Positions 16,361-24,829 of a DNA stretch of 32,884 nt are shown piece by piece. The stretch's first letter is position 1. Each line of letters opens with the position of its first letter. The stretch is from contig DAIDKV010000178.1 in NCBI GenBank assembly GCA_027449865.1, positions 1 to 32,884 on the forward strand, read 5' to 3'. A program made the position numbers and the translations under genes. The notes under the pieces are model-generated. The model worked only from the letters and a program-made list of their open reading frames with translations. It made no database searches and was not told the DNA's origin. This DNA comes from Planctomycetales bacterium. GTDB taxonomy: Bacteria; Planctomycetota; Planctomycetia; Isosphaerales; Isosphaeraceae.

Positions 16361-17260
16361 ATGGCGGTCGGGCGGATCAAGATCGGGGTGTCGGGTCTGG
16401 TGGTGGTCGACAAGCCGAGGGGGATCACGTCGAGAACGGCGGTGGACCGGGTGATCCGCGCGGCCGGCCGGGCAAAGGCTGGGCACGCGGGGACGCTCGA
16501 CCCGTTGGCCTCGGGTGTACTGGTCGTCTGCCTGGGATCGGCCACGCGGCTGGTGGAGGAAGTGCAGGCGCAGCCCAAGTCGTACCGGACAGTGGTTCGC
16601 CTGGGGGCCCGGAGCGACACGCTCGACGCCGACGGCCAGATTGAGGAGGCAATCGATCCATGCCCACCCACGCGTGAGGCGATCGAGGCGGTGATCCGGC
16701 CGATGGTGGGTGAGGTCGCCCAGGTCCCGCCCGATTTTTCAGCATTGAAGATTGGCGGACGCCGGGCATACGAACTGGCGCGGGCCGGTCAAGCGATCGA
16801 ACTGGCGGCGAGGCGAGTCCAAATCGACCGGATCGAGGTGATCCGCTACGAGTGGCCTCACCTGGAACTGGAGGTCGATTGCGGATCGGGGACGTACATC
16901 CGCTCGATCGCTCGCGACATCGGCGAGGCGGTCGGCACGGGCGGGTTGGTGGAAGTCCTGGTCCGGACCCGGATCGGACCGTTCCGCCTGGATGCGGCAG
17001 TTAAACTCGAAGACCTGACCCCGGAGACGCTCGCCGCGGCGATCCGGCCGACGGTCGAGGCGACGGCGGGAATGCCGCGACGATCGCTCGACCCGGACGA
17101 GATCGCGACCATCGCGGCCGGGCGTTCGATCGCGGCCGGGCCGGGGTGTCTCGCAGGCCCATTGGCGCTGATCAACGCCGACGGCGAACTGGTCGCCATC
17201 GCCGAGGTCGCCCCGGATTTGCAATCGATCCGCCCGCGAAAGGTACTGATATCTCAGTGA
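16361..17260 (+). CDS. truB: tRNA pseudouridine-55 synthase TruB
   Basis: TruB makes pseudouridine 55 in the T-loop of tRNAs. The 299-residue protein shows VVVDKPRGITSRTAVD (14-29), the catalytic GHAGTLDPLASG with Asp47, RLGARSDTLDADG, PPDFSALKIGGRRAYELAR and the GSGTYIRSIARDIG motif. The length is normal. The ATG is supported by caggag seven bases upstream. It is not followed by other translation genes as in many bacteria; the next feature is a repeat element. Complete and apparently functional. Confidence 0.95.
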   Translation: MAVGRIKIGVSGLVVVDKPRGITSRTAVDRVIRAAGRAKAGHAGTLDPLASGVLVVCLGSATRLVEEVQAQPKSYRTVVRLGARSDTLDADGQIEEAIDPCPPTREAIEAVIRPMVGEVAQVPPDFSALKIGGRRAYELARAGQAIELAARRVQIDRIEVIRYEWPHLELEVDCGSGTYIRSIARDIGEAVGTGGLVEVLVRTRIGPFRLDAAVKLEDLTPETLAAAIRPTVEATAGMPRRSLDPDEIATIAAGRSIAAGPGCLAGPLALINADGELVAIAEVAPDLQSIRPRKVLISQ

Positions 17261-17288
17261 ATTCCGTTCAAAAACGCTGAAAAACCGT

Positions 17289-17835
17289 CTCACCACAGCG
17301 GAAACAGCGCGGTCGAGACGCATCTCCAACAGAGCGGATTCACCACAGAGTCACAGTGGACACAGCGCGGTCGAGACGCATCCCATCAGAACGGATTCAC
17401 CACAGAGTCACAGAGAGCACAGAGGGCACAGAGAAGAATTCGATGAGAAATCCTTGCGTTCAGAACGGATTGGCGGTTTGTAACCACGGGAACGTGCGCG
17501 ACGTACAGGATTTTGAAGGTTAGTCATACAGACGTCACGGAGACCGACAGAATGAATCCGTCCATCAATCTCACTCCTCGCTCCCGACGAGCCGCGGACA
17601 TCGCAGAGACGGTCCATCTCTCCCGTCTTTCTCTGTGACATATGTGAAACTGACTTTAAGAATCCTGTGCGCCGCGCACAATTTCATCACTTCAAATCAC
17701 ACAGGCATTTTGTCACACAATGTACTATAAATCTTTTTTCTTCTCTGTGCTCTCTGTGCCCTCTGCGACTCTGTGGTGAATCCGTCCTGATGGAGATGCG
17801 GCTCGACCGCGCTATGCCCGCTGTGGTGAATCGAT
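17289..17835. repeat. inverted-repeat element with tandem-duplicated arms, between truB and hflX
   Basis: The inner left arm 17391-17438 and the right arm 17738-17785 are reverse complements over 48 bases with three mismatches. They are built from a gattcaccacagag motif followed by cacagag-like repeats. The inversion extends outward: the left side has two further copies of a unit containing cagcgcggtcgagacgcatc (17300-17340 and 17360-17398), and the right side has one inverted copy (17786-17835). The interior, 17439-17737, is less GC-rich and has no supported gene. No transposase is present. It looks like a non-autonomous dispersed element; similar CACCACAGAG repeats are known from several bacterial genomes, so other copies are likely elsewhere in this genome. 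Confidence 0.7.
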
Positions 17836-17934
17836 TCTTCAAATCAAAATGCCGCTTCGAACCTTCTCGCTCCGTCGGTGTCGATCCCAGAAAAGACATT
17901 CGAACAGGAACCAGGTGACGAGCGTACAGAAATC

Positions 17935-19368
17935 ATGACAAACTCAGAACCGTCGTTGACGCCTGAATACGGGGGCCTTAGAATTCGACCAGCGCGTGAG
18001 GCGCAGGGTCTGTTCCGGTCGATCCCATCCTTCGACACATCGAGGTCGAAACCCGCCTTGATTGAAATCAATCGCATCGAACGTCCGGGGCGTCGCGAGA
18101 AGGCCATCCTGGTGGGGGTGGTCCTCCCGCCGGGCCCCGAGGAATCGTATCCCGACGACCCACTCGATGAGCTGCGCGGGCTTGCCAAGACGGCCGGCCT
18201 GAACGTCGTCGGTAGTCTGCTCCAGAAGCGGCAGCAGATCGACATCGCCACCTACATCGGCTCCGGCAAGGTTGAGGAGCTGAAGGAAATCGTCGAGGCC
18301 CAGGAGGCCGACGTCGTCGTCTTTGACAACGATCTCGGGCCGGCGCAGACGCGCAATCTGGAGAAGGCGCTCGGCGTGAAGGTGGTTGACCGGACCGAGG
18401 TGATCCTCGACATCTTCGCGACCCATGCGCAGACGCACGAGGCGCACCTTCAGGTCGAGCTAGCGCAACTCGAGTACGCGATGCCTCGGCTGAAGCGGAT
18501 GTGGACGCACCTCTCGCGATACAAGGGGGGCATCGGCGTCCGCGGCCCTGGCGAGAAGCAGCTTGAAGAGGACCGCCGGCTCGTCGGCCACCGCATCCAG
18601 GAGCTGAAGGCGAAGCTCGCCAAGATCCAGGCGCGGAAGGAGCGTGAGGTCGCCAGCCGGGGCGAGGTCCCCACGGTCTCGCTGGTCGGCTACACGAACG
18701 CCGGCAAGTCGACGCTGATGAACGCGCTGACGGACGCGGGCGTCCTGGTCGAGAACAAGCTGTTCGCGACCCTCGACACCCGGACCCGTCGCTGGCGGTT
18801 CCGCGGCGGCGGCCAGTCGTTGCTCTCCGACACGGTCGGTTTCATCAAGGACCTGCCCCACGCGCTGGTGGCCTCGTTCAAGGCGACCCTCGAAGAGGCC
18901 CGCCAGGCCGATTTGCTGCTGCACGTGGTGGATGCTTCCAGCCCCGAGGCCGAGACGCAAATCCGCGCGGTGCAATCTGTTCTGGCCGAGCTCGGTCTGG
19001 AAAATCACCCGACGCTGCTCGTTCTGAACAAGGCCGACCGGGTTCCCGATCGATCTTACCTCGACGTCCTGCGGGCTCATCACGCCCAGACCGTCACCAT
19101 CAGCGCTGCGCAGGGTGAAGGGCTCGACCGACTGGAGCTGGCCGTCCGCGAGGCGCTCAGCGACCGCGCCCTGGAAGCGGAAGTGGAGACGGGCGTGGAG
19201 AATGGTCGCGTGCTCGCCTACCTGGCCCAGCACGCCCAGATCCACGATCGGACCTACGCGGAGGACCGGGTGCTCCTGCAGTGCCGGATTCCTCGCCGAT
19301 GCCTCGATTTCCTATATGAAAACGGCGTCCAAATCCGCGAGAACGGCCAGCGGCTGCATGCATCATGA
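17935..19368 (+). CDS. hflX: ribosome-associated GTPase HflX
   Basis: HflX splits stalled or stress-inactivated 70S ribosomes. The 477-residue protein has the HflX N-terminal domain (QKRQQIDIATYIGSGKVEEL; VVVFDNDLGPAQTRNLE), the linker with GGIGVRGPGEKQLEEDRR, and a GTPase domain with the P-loop GYTNAGKST (about 252-260), DTVGFIKDLP and NKAD. All G motifs are intact. The ATG at 17935 is chosen; an in-frame GTG at 17878 would add 19 residues and lies just beyond the inverted repeat, with no better binding site. Monocistronic; any promoter would have to lie in or next to the repeat element. Confidence 0.95.
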   Translation: MTNSEPSLTPEYGGLRIRPAREAQGLFRSIPSFDTSRSKPALIEINRIERPGRREKAILVGVVLPPGPEESYPDDPLDELRGLAKTAGLNVVGSLLQKRQQIDIATYIGSGKVEELKEIVEAQEADVVVFDNDLGPAQTRNLEKALGVKVVDRTEVILDIFATHAQTHEAHLQVELAQLEYAMPRLKRMWTHLSRYKGGIGVRGPGEKQLEEDRRLVGHRIQELKAKLAKIQARKEREVASRGEVPTVSLVGYTNAGKSTLMNALTDAGVLVENKLFATLDTRTRRWRFRGGGQSLLSDTVGFIKDLPHALVASFKATLEEARQADLLLHVVDASSPEAETQIRAVQSVLAELGLENHPTLLVLNKADRVPDRSYLDVLRAHHAQTVTISAAQGEGLDRLELAVREALSDRALEAEVETGVENGRVLAYLAQHAQIHDRTYAEDRVLLQCRIPRRCLDFLYENGVQIRENGQRLHAS

Positions 19369-19380
19369 GAAATCGCAGTC

Positions 19381-19396
19381 AGGGAGCTTTCTCCCT
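19381..19396 (+). terminator. short stem-loop after hflX
   Basis: agggag (19381-19386) pairs with ctccct (19391-19396) around a cttt loop, 13 bases after the hflX stop, and is followed by cggcggttttcttt. The T-rich tract starts eight bases after the stem, so it is a weak factor-independent terminator. The rest of the gap to 19600 has nothing supported. Confidence 0.4.
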
Positions 19397-19600
19397 CGGC
19401 GGTTTTCTTTATCGCGAAAGCGCGAAACAGAGCGGGCCCTGGCCTCGGTTTCGCTCTTTCGTGATCTGTTCCCAGCCCACGAGGGAAGCGGGACCGCCTC
19501 ATCGAGCATGAAGACCCTGGTGGCCGCTCGATGGATGCCCCCGTTCCTGGCAACTCCCCGAGGTATCACCGACTTCGATCCAGGCAGCCGTGTCCAACCT

Positions 19601-20140
19601 TCATGAGTCCCTATGCCATGGATCATGGGGCCAAGCCACATCGATGCTCACGACGCGACGCTTTGCAGTTCGGCGACCACAGGCCGTTCGAGCCCCTTTC
19701 GTGGAGATCCCTGCCGAGAATCCGTCCGTCGTTGCACGCCACATTCCCGCAAGAAACGGACGAAATGGTAGGCGACTCCTGCTTATCACATCCGATTCCG
19801 AGGCTGCGGGCGGGACCTCGTAATCTCCCAGCAGCAACCGTCCCACGAATCGATGCGCTGGCGTGAACTTGAATCCTTCCTCTTCCGGCCAGACCACGAA
19901 AACCATCCCGCTGATCAAACCCGTGTAATGATGTTCCTGGAGGTATAGGCCCAGGAAATCATACACGTGTAGCTGATTATTGCGATGCCCGTACGGGGCA
20001 GGCGGGACCGGGTCCACGATCCGGTCAGGCTGGCCCAGAACGGCCCACAAGCTCGCTGGCTGCACCGCCGTCCTGATCTCGAAGTCGTTGAGGACCGTGC
20101 GATGCAATTCGACGACCACCTCGACCAGTAGCGAAGACAC
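19601..20140 (-). CDS. 179-aa conserved hypothetical protein (DUF7738-like)
   Basis: The product lacks a signal peptide. It contains the motif APYGHRNNQLHVYDFLGLYL around residues 48-67, then ISGMVFVVWPEEEGFKFTPAHRF and a C-terminal RRVVSIDVAWP strand. The pattern of an LG..D-x-x-V segment, YDxLGL and a beta-rich middle recalls DUF7738, a family of unknown role; I am not certain of the assignment. The start is a GTG at 20140, six bases after the stop of the secreted protein upstream, with ggagg eleven bases before it. It is probably the last gene of a three-gene minus-strand operon. Confidence 0.6.
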   Translation of the reverse strand: MSSLLVEVVVELHRTVLNDFEIRTAVQPASLWAVLGQPDRIVDPVPPAPYGHRNNQLHVYDFLGLYLQEHHYTGLISGMVFVVWPEEEGFKFTPAHRFVGRLLLGDYEVPPAASESDVISRSRLPFRPFLAGMWRATTDGFSAGISTKGARTACGRRTAKRRVVSIDVAWPHDPWHRDS

Positions 20141-20146
20141 CGTGAC

Positions 20147-21331
20147 CTAATCCTCCGACCGTGCTCGGCTCGGGCCGGATTCGATCCGAAACCCAATGGC
20201 CACCGTATCGCCGACGATCCGTCGCGTGATCGGCCCAACCTCATCCACCTCGAACGGTCGCGCGACGCTATTGCCGGCGACATCCTCCAGTTCGGTCCCG
20301 ACCACAAGCCGATACGATCCGGCTTGCCAGGGCTTCTCCGGCCGGAATCGCCAGGTCGTCTCGCCTGACCCGATCTCGATCGAGCCAGCCACGGGGCGGT
20401 CGGAGGCGTCCCGGACCGCGATCAGCCGGCCCAGAAGGGCCTGGTCGAGCGGATCGGGAAAGCGGACCTCTAAAGCATCGCGACGGCCCGCTTCAGGTGG
20501 CTGAATCTTCCACGTCTTCGGGTCAGGCGAGGTCTCGTCGGGAGGGCCGGCGCGGAAGGCTTTTCGAAGGCCCGAGGCCAGCGGACGCCCCTCGGCGTCG
20601 GGCCAGCCGGGATCGATTGCCAGGACGTACGACCGCCCCGATTGCAGGACCGGCCCGACCTCCTCACGCGGCTTCAATCCCCGCTTGATCCGCCCCGGGT
20701 CGATCAGAAGTGTGAACCGCCGACCGTCCGGCGACCAGAGTTCCTCCTCCAGCTCCAGGAACGGGTCCGCGATCGGATGGCCCGAGGCATCAAGCAGGCG
20801 GATGTGTCGGTAGGCGGCGCCCCGGCTCATCGGGGCCGTGAAGTGGAGGTAAAACCTCAGCAGATTCTCGGGCAGGACGTCGGGCGTCGGGTAGACCGCC
20901 GAAACACGCGCGGCTGGACCGCTCGACGACCGGTCGATGGAAAGCTCGGCCGTCATCCGGGAGCGGGACTGGCCAGACGGGTCGAAGGTGGCGCGGTAGC
21001 GTAACCCCGGCTCGATCGGGAACCGAGGGTCGAAGCGGAGGACGTCGCCCGAGAGGTGATAGGTTCCCAGCAGCGCCGGCGCGATTTGCGTCCCCTCACC
21101 GTCGCGGACGACCCGGACGACCAGGAACGCCCGCCAGCGTTCGGGCGTCATTTGATTCATCACGATCCGGCGAAGGGCTTCGGCATCGAGTCCAGCCGCC
21201 TCGACGACGATCCGCGAGGGATCGCCGTCGCGCGGTTTCATCGTGAGTCGGGGCCCGTCCGCCGCCATTGCGACGGACGAGGCCCCGGCGAGGATCAGCG
21301 TCCAGCAGAGACCAGGCGTGAGCCGGCTCAT
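20147..21331 (-). CDS. secreted protein with Ig-like domains, function unknown
   Basis: The 394-residue protein begins with a signal peptide (MSRLTPGLCWTLILAGASSVAMA, cleavage after the second AMA-like site). The rest is beta-rich and proline-rich. Segments such as LRFYLHFTAPMSRGAAYRHIRLLD and a WRFRPEKPWQAGSYRLVVGTELEDVAGN stretch match bacterial Ig-like domains of the Big_5/SbsA kind, found in surface proteins. No catalytic residues are apparent. Its ATG overlaps the stop of the upstream gene (ATGA at 21328-21331), so the two are translated together, perhaps as parts of one surface complex. Confidence 0.7.
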   Translation of the reverse strand: MSRLTPGLCWTLILAGASSVAMAADGPRLTMKPRDGDPSRIVVEAAGLDAEALRRIVMNQMTPERWRAFLVVRVVRDGEGTQIAPALLGTYHLSGDVLRFDPRFPIEPGLRYRATFDPSGQSRSRMTAELSIDRSSSGPAARVSAVYPTPDVLPENLLRFYLHFTAPMSRGAAYRHIRLLDASGHPIADPFLELEEELWSPDGRRFTLLIDPGRIKRGLKPREEVGPVLQSGRSYVLAIDPGWPDAEGRPLASGLRKAFRAGPPDETSPDPKTWKIQPPEAGRRDALEVRFPDPLDQALLGRLIAVRDASDRPVAGSIEIGSGETTWRFRPEKPWQAGSYRLVVGTELEDVAGNSVARPFEVDEVGPITRRIVGDTVAIGFRIESGPSRARSED

Positions 21332-22437
21332 GGCAGGTCGATGGTTTCGAGGTCCATCTTGCCCTGGTTGTCGGTGAGAATCACAGCGCGGTGGTCGTCG
21401 AGCTGGTCCATCTGGACCACGCCCTTGAGGCTACCGATCGTCTCGTAGCCGAGGCCGCGGGTCCCGCCACCGCGAACCGGCTCGGTGATCGCCTCGGCGT
21501 TACCGGCGCCCTCGGTCCGGATCTTCATCACGCCCCGGCTGTTGTTGGTCATGAGGATGTAATCCTTGCCGTCCTTCCGGTAGACGATCATGTCGAGCGG
21601 GCGGTTGCGGTTGCCCAGCTCGGCGATGGTCGTTCCCTTTACGTGGGCGCCGGCCTTCAGGGCCGAGACGGGCACCTTCACCAGCGGCGTGCAGGTGTAG
21701 GCGGCCATCAGGTACGGCTCGTTCTCGATCCGGTACGCGGCGAAGGTCCGGATCGGCGATTTCGTCTCCAGCCGCCCGTGGGCGCCGTGGTAGATCTCGA
21801 TCGAGGCCCCATCTGCCTCCTCGCCCCCGAACGGGAACGGGATCGCAATCAATCGCGACGAGAACTCCTCGTTCGAGAGCCCCGCGAGAAAGACCCGGCC
21901 GTCGACATACGCCAGATCCGTGATCGACTCGTTCCGGAGCGCCTGACCCCGATCCTTCTTGTCGGGCGAGGGAGCATTCGGGACGTCCGTCCGAGCGAAC
22001 CGGACGTTCTCCAGCGAGAGTTCCTCGGGCTGGCCCGTGGCGTTGATCCGGACAATCATCGGAATCGCCTCGGGGCCCCGGCCTCGGGCGATCGCCAGGT
22101 ACACGTTCCCCGAAAGCGGATTGACCGCCAGGTCGTTGATCTGGATCTGTCCCACCTTGGTACCAAGCATGTCGGCAACCTTGCGGGCGAGATCCTCGAC
22201 CTTCACCGCTCGCTTCTCGGACGCCCGACTGTGATCGCCGGTGTCGATGGCGAAGAGGGCAGCGCCCCGGGTATCTCCGACGAACAGGATGCCTTCGGGC
22301 CCGAAGGCCAATGGGCCAGCCGACTTCAGTTCGGCCTTGCCTTGCTTCAGGCTGGCCGTGGGTTCTGCCGCCACCGCCACCGCGGCACACAGGCAGATCC
22401 CCGCCAGCGCCCCGAACGCCTCGCGAGCTCTCGTCAT
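21328..22437 (-). CDS. secreted beta-propeller-like protein, function unknown
   Basis: The 369-residue protein has a signal peptide (MTRAREAFGALAGICLCAAVAVAA). Repeated strand motifs such as AFGPEGILFVGDTRGAALFAID, INDLAVNPLSGNVYLAI, ITDLAYVDGRVFLAG and RPLDMIVYRKDGKDYILM are spaced about 40-50 residues apart, as in six- or seven-bladed propellers. No enzyme motif is seen. The ATG follows a strong gaggaggga site. It is the first gene of the minus-strand cluster and is divergent from the HINT genes across a 218-bp gap that should hold both promoters; no clear boxes were recognised there. Confidence 0.7.
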   Translation of the reverse strand: MTRAREAFGALAGICLCAAVAVAAEPTASLKQGKAELKSAGPLAFGPEGILFVGDTRGAALFAIDTGDHSRASEKRAVKVEDLARKVADMLGTKVGQIQINDLAVNPLSGNVYLAIARGRGPEAIPMIVRINATGQPEELSLENVRFARTDVPNAPSPDKKDRGQALRNESITDLAYVDGRVFLAGLSNEEFSSRLIAIPFPFGGEEADGASIEIYHGAHGRLETKSPIRTFAAYRIENEPYLMAAYTCTPLVKVPVSALKAGAHVKGTTIAELGNRNRPLDMIVYRKDGKDYILMTNNSRGVMKIRTEGAGNAEAITEPVRGGGTRGLGYETIGSLKGVVQMDQLDDHRAVILTDNQGKMDLETIDLP

Positions 22438-22655
22438 CGGTGGTCCCTCCTCGGTCGGTGCAGGTTCTCGATTCGCTCCGGCGCGATGCCGGACAACGAT
22501 CGTAGCGATGATTATGTCACGCCCGTCCCGCGATTCAACGATTCCGTTGTATTCCCGCGTGTGATTTTTCTGGAGAGCGACGCCTACTTCTCATAGGATG
22601 GTTTGAATCGCCGTGCCACCATCCTCGCTCGATGGAACCGCCGGGAGATGAACGA

Positions 22656-24803
22656 ATGAACGCTCTCGTTCCGCTGGCCCTGGTCCTGTTCGCCGCCGGT
22701 CGAGAAGATGCGACCTCTCCCACACCCAATGACCAGGCCGCCTACCAGAACATGGCAAGGAGCGCCGGGAAAGATCCTGCGACGCAGGTGAAATTGGCCC
22801 TCTGGTGCGAGGCGCACGGGATGTCAGCCGAGCGGATGAAGCACCTCGCCGCCGCGGTGGTTCAGGACCCCGCCCACGCCGTCGCTCGCGGCCTGATGGG
22901 ACTGGTCGCTCGCGGCGGGAAGTGGGAGCGGCCCGAGGAAATCAGCCGCGAAGTGAAGGACGATCCCCGGCTCAAGGCCCTGCGCGAGGAATACTTCCAG
23001 CGCAGGGCTCGAACTCCCGACAAGGCCGACGACCAGTGGAGGCTCGCCCGATGGTGCGAGCAGAACGGTCTGAAAGAAGAAGCGACCGCTCATTATCACG
23101 CCGTCTTGCGGCTAGAGCCGCGGCGCGATTCCGTCTGGAAGCACCTGGGTTTCAAGAAGGCCGCCGGGCAGTGGGCCCGACCCGAACAGATCGAGGCCAA
23201 GAAGCGAGAAACGGAGGCACAGTCCCGGGCTGATCGGCGGTGGCAGCCGATCCTGGAGCGGTGGCGCGCCGGCCTCGCCAGTCGGGACAGGGAGCGGCGG
23301 GCCCACGCCGAGGAGGGGCTGGCGGGCGTGACCGACGCGAGGGCCGTGCCCATGATCTGGTCGATCTTCGCCCGCGGGAAGGCCAATGATCAGCAGGTCG
23401 CGATCCGGATGCTGGCGCGGATCGATTCGCCTGGAGCCTCGCGGGCGCTGGCCATGCTCGCCATCCACGGCAGGACTCCAGAACTTCGTCGGAATGCCGC
23501 GGAGATTCTCAGAAACCGCGACCCACGCGACTACCTCGGCCTCCTGGTCAGAATGGTCCGCGACCCGCTCAAGTATGAGATTCGGCCAGGCGAAGAACCG
23601 AACTCGCCGGGACAGCTCTTCGTCGAGGGCCGCCGCTACAACATCGTTCGCCGCTACATGATCAGTGAGGAAGGAAACTCCTTCGCACGGCTCAACAACA
23701 TACCACCTCGACTCTTCGCCGATGGAGTTCCCTTCGATCCAACGGGATACTGGGAATCCGGCCTGGCGATGCAGGCCATGATGTGGAACAACCCCTTCGG
23801 TTTCGCCGGGGCACCGGTCTCGGCGACGCCCGTCAACGGCTCGATGCCGGCCCCGGCGAACGCCCGAGCGAGCGCAGCGCTCGGCATGATCGCGAAGGCC
23901 GTACCGGCTGGAGGTCCACCGTCGCCGTTTGTCGGCTCAGTGCCGAGCGCGCAGGCGCTGGCCGCGGAGCGAGACCTCGTCATCGCTCAGCGCCTCGCCC
24001 TCCTGAATCAGGTCGTCGAACTCAGCCGGCAACAGCTCCGTAACGACATCCAGACCGTCGAGAGCTACAACGCCGATGTCCGGCAAGTCAACGGTCAGGT
24101 TGTCCCGGTCCTGAACTATCTCACCGGCGTCGATATCGGCGGGTCGGGAGAAGATTGGCAGGCCTGGTGGACCGACCAGCAAGGCTACGCCTACACATCG
24201 CCGGATACCAGCGAGAAGCCGACGTACGAAAATATCGTGATGAATCCCTTCGTCTTACCCGGGCACTCGTGCTTTGCCGCGGGTACCCTGGTTCGTACCC
24301 TGGAAGGCACCAAGGCGATCGAAACCATCTGGTCCGGGGACCAGGTACTTTCGCAGGACGTCCGGACGGGTGCCCTCAACTATCTTCCGGTCGTCGCCGT
24401 CTACCACAACAAACCCGCGGCCACCTATCGGATCAGGCTTGAGGGCCAGGAAATCATCGCGACGGGCATCCACCGGTTGTGGAAGGCAGGCAAGGGCTGG
24501 ACGATGGCCCGAGAACTCAAGCCCGGTGACGTCCTCCGCACCCTCTCCGGCCTCGCGCCGATCCAGTCGGTCGATCCCGATCGCGTCCAGCCGGTCTTCA
24601 ACCTCAAGGTCTCCGAGGGGAACAGCTACTTTGTGGGTGAGATCAGCGTTCTTGCTCACGACAACAGCCCAGTGGAACCAGTCGCCGAGCCGTTTGATGC
24701 CGTCAGGCCGATCGACGTCGTGACCGCACCGGCTTCCCCAACACCCGACCCAGCGCCAAGGCCCTCGTCCTCCACGCGCCACCGTTCCATGCTCGGTCAC
24801 TGA
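22656..24803 (+). CDS. HINT-domain secreted protein, copy 1
   Basis: The start at 22656 gives a short hydrophobic leader (MNALVPLALVLFAAG) and has gggag eight bases upstream; the ATG at 22632 adds eight polar residues. The N-terminal half carries TPR-like motifs (LALWCEAHGMSAERMKHLAAAV) and a HEAT-like stretch (ASRALAMLAIHGRTPELRRNAA), followed by a variable Ala/Pro/Asn linker. The C-terminal HINT domain runs from Cys539 (SCFAAGTLV) through ATGIHRLWKAGKGW to HDN (668-670) and Ser671. HINT domains self-splice or self-cleave. The remaining 45 residues form a short tail with EPFDAV and a terminal RSMLGH, not a toxin. First of three tandem paralogues. Confidence 0.85.
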   Translation: MNALVPLALVLFAAGREDATSPTPNDQAAYQNMARSAGKDPATQVKLALWCEAHGMSAERMKHLAAAVVQDPAHAVARGLMGLVARGGKWERPEEISREVKDDPRLKALREEYFQRRARTPDKADDQWRLARWCEQNGLKEEATAHYHAVLRLEPRRDSVWKHLGFKKAAGQWARPEQIEAKKRETEAQSRADRRWQPILERWRAGLASRDRERRAHAEEGLAGVTDARAVPMIWSIFARGKANDQQVAIRMLARIDSPGASRALAMLAIHGRTPELRRNAAEILRNRDPRDYLGLLVRMVRDPLKYEIRPGEEPNSPGQLFVEGRRYNIVRRYMISEEGNSFARLNNIPPRLFADGVPFDPTGYWESGLAMQAMMWNNPFGFAGAPVSATPVNGSMPAPANARASAALGMIAKAVPAGGPPSPFVGSVPSAQALAAERDLVIAQRLALLNQVVELSRQQLRNDIQTVESYNADVRQVNGQVVPVLNYLTGVDIGGSGEDWQAWWTDQQGYAYTSPDTSEKPTYENIVMNPFVLPGHSCFAAGTLVRTLEGTKAIETIWSGDQVLSQDVRTGALNYLPVVAVYHNKPAATYRIRLEGQEIIATGIHRLWKAGKGWTMARELKPGDVLRTLSGLAPIQSVDPDRVQPVFNLKVSEGNSYFVGEISVLAHDNSPVEPVAEPFDAVRPIDVVTAPASPTPDPAPRPSSSTRHRSMLGH

Positions 24804-24829
24804 CCCCAGGCCCCCGAGGAGACCAATCC

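Noticed and set aside
17289-17835. CRISPR array between truB and hflX
   Set aside because: The repeats are inverted, of unequal length and built on cacagag words; there are no unique spacers of regular size.
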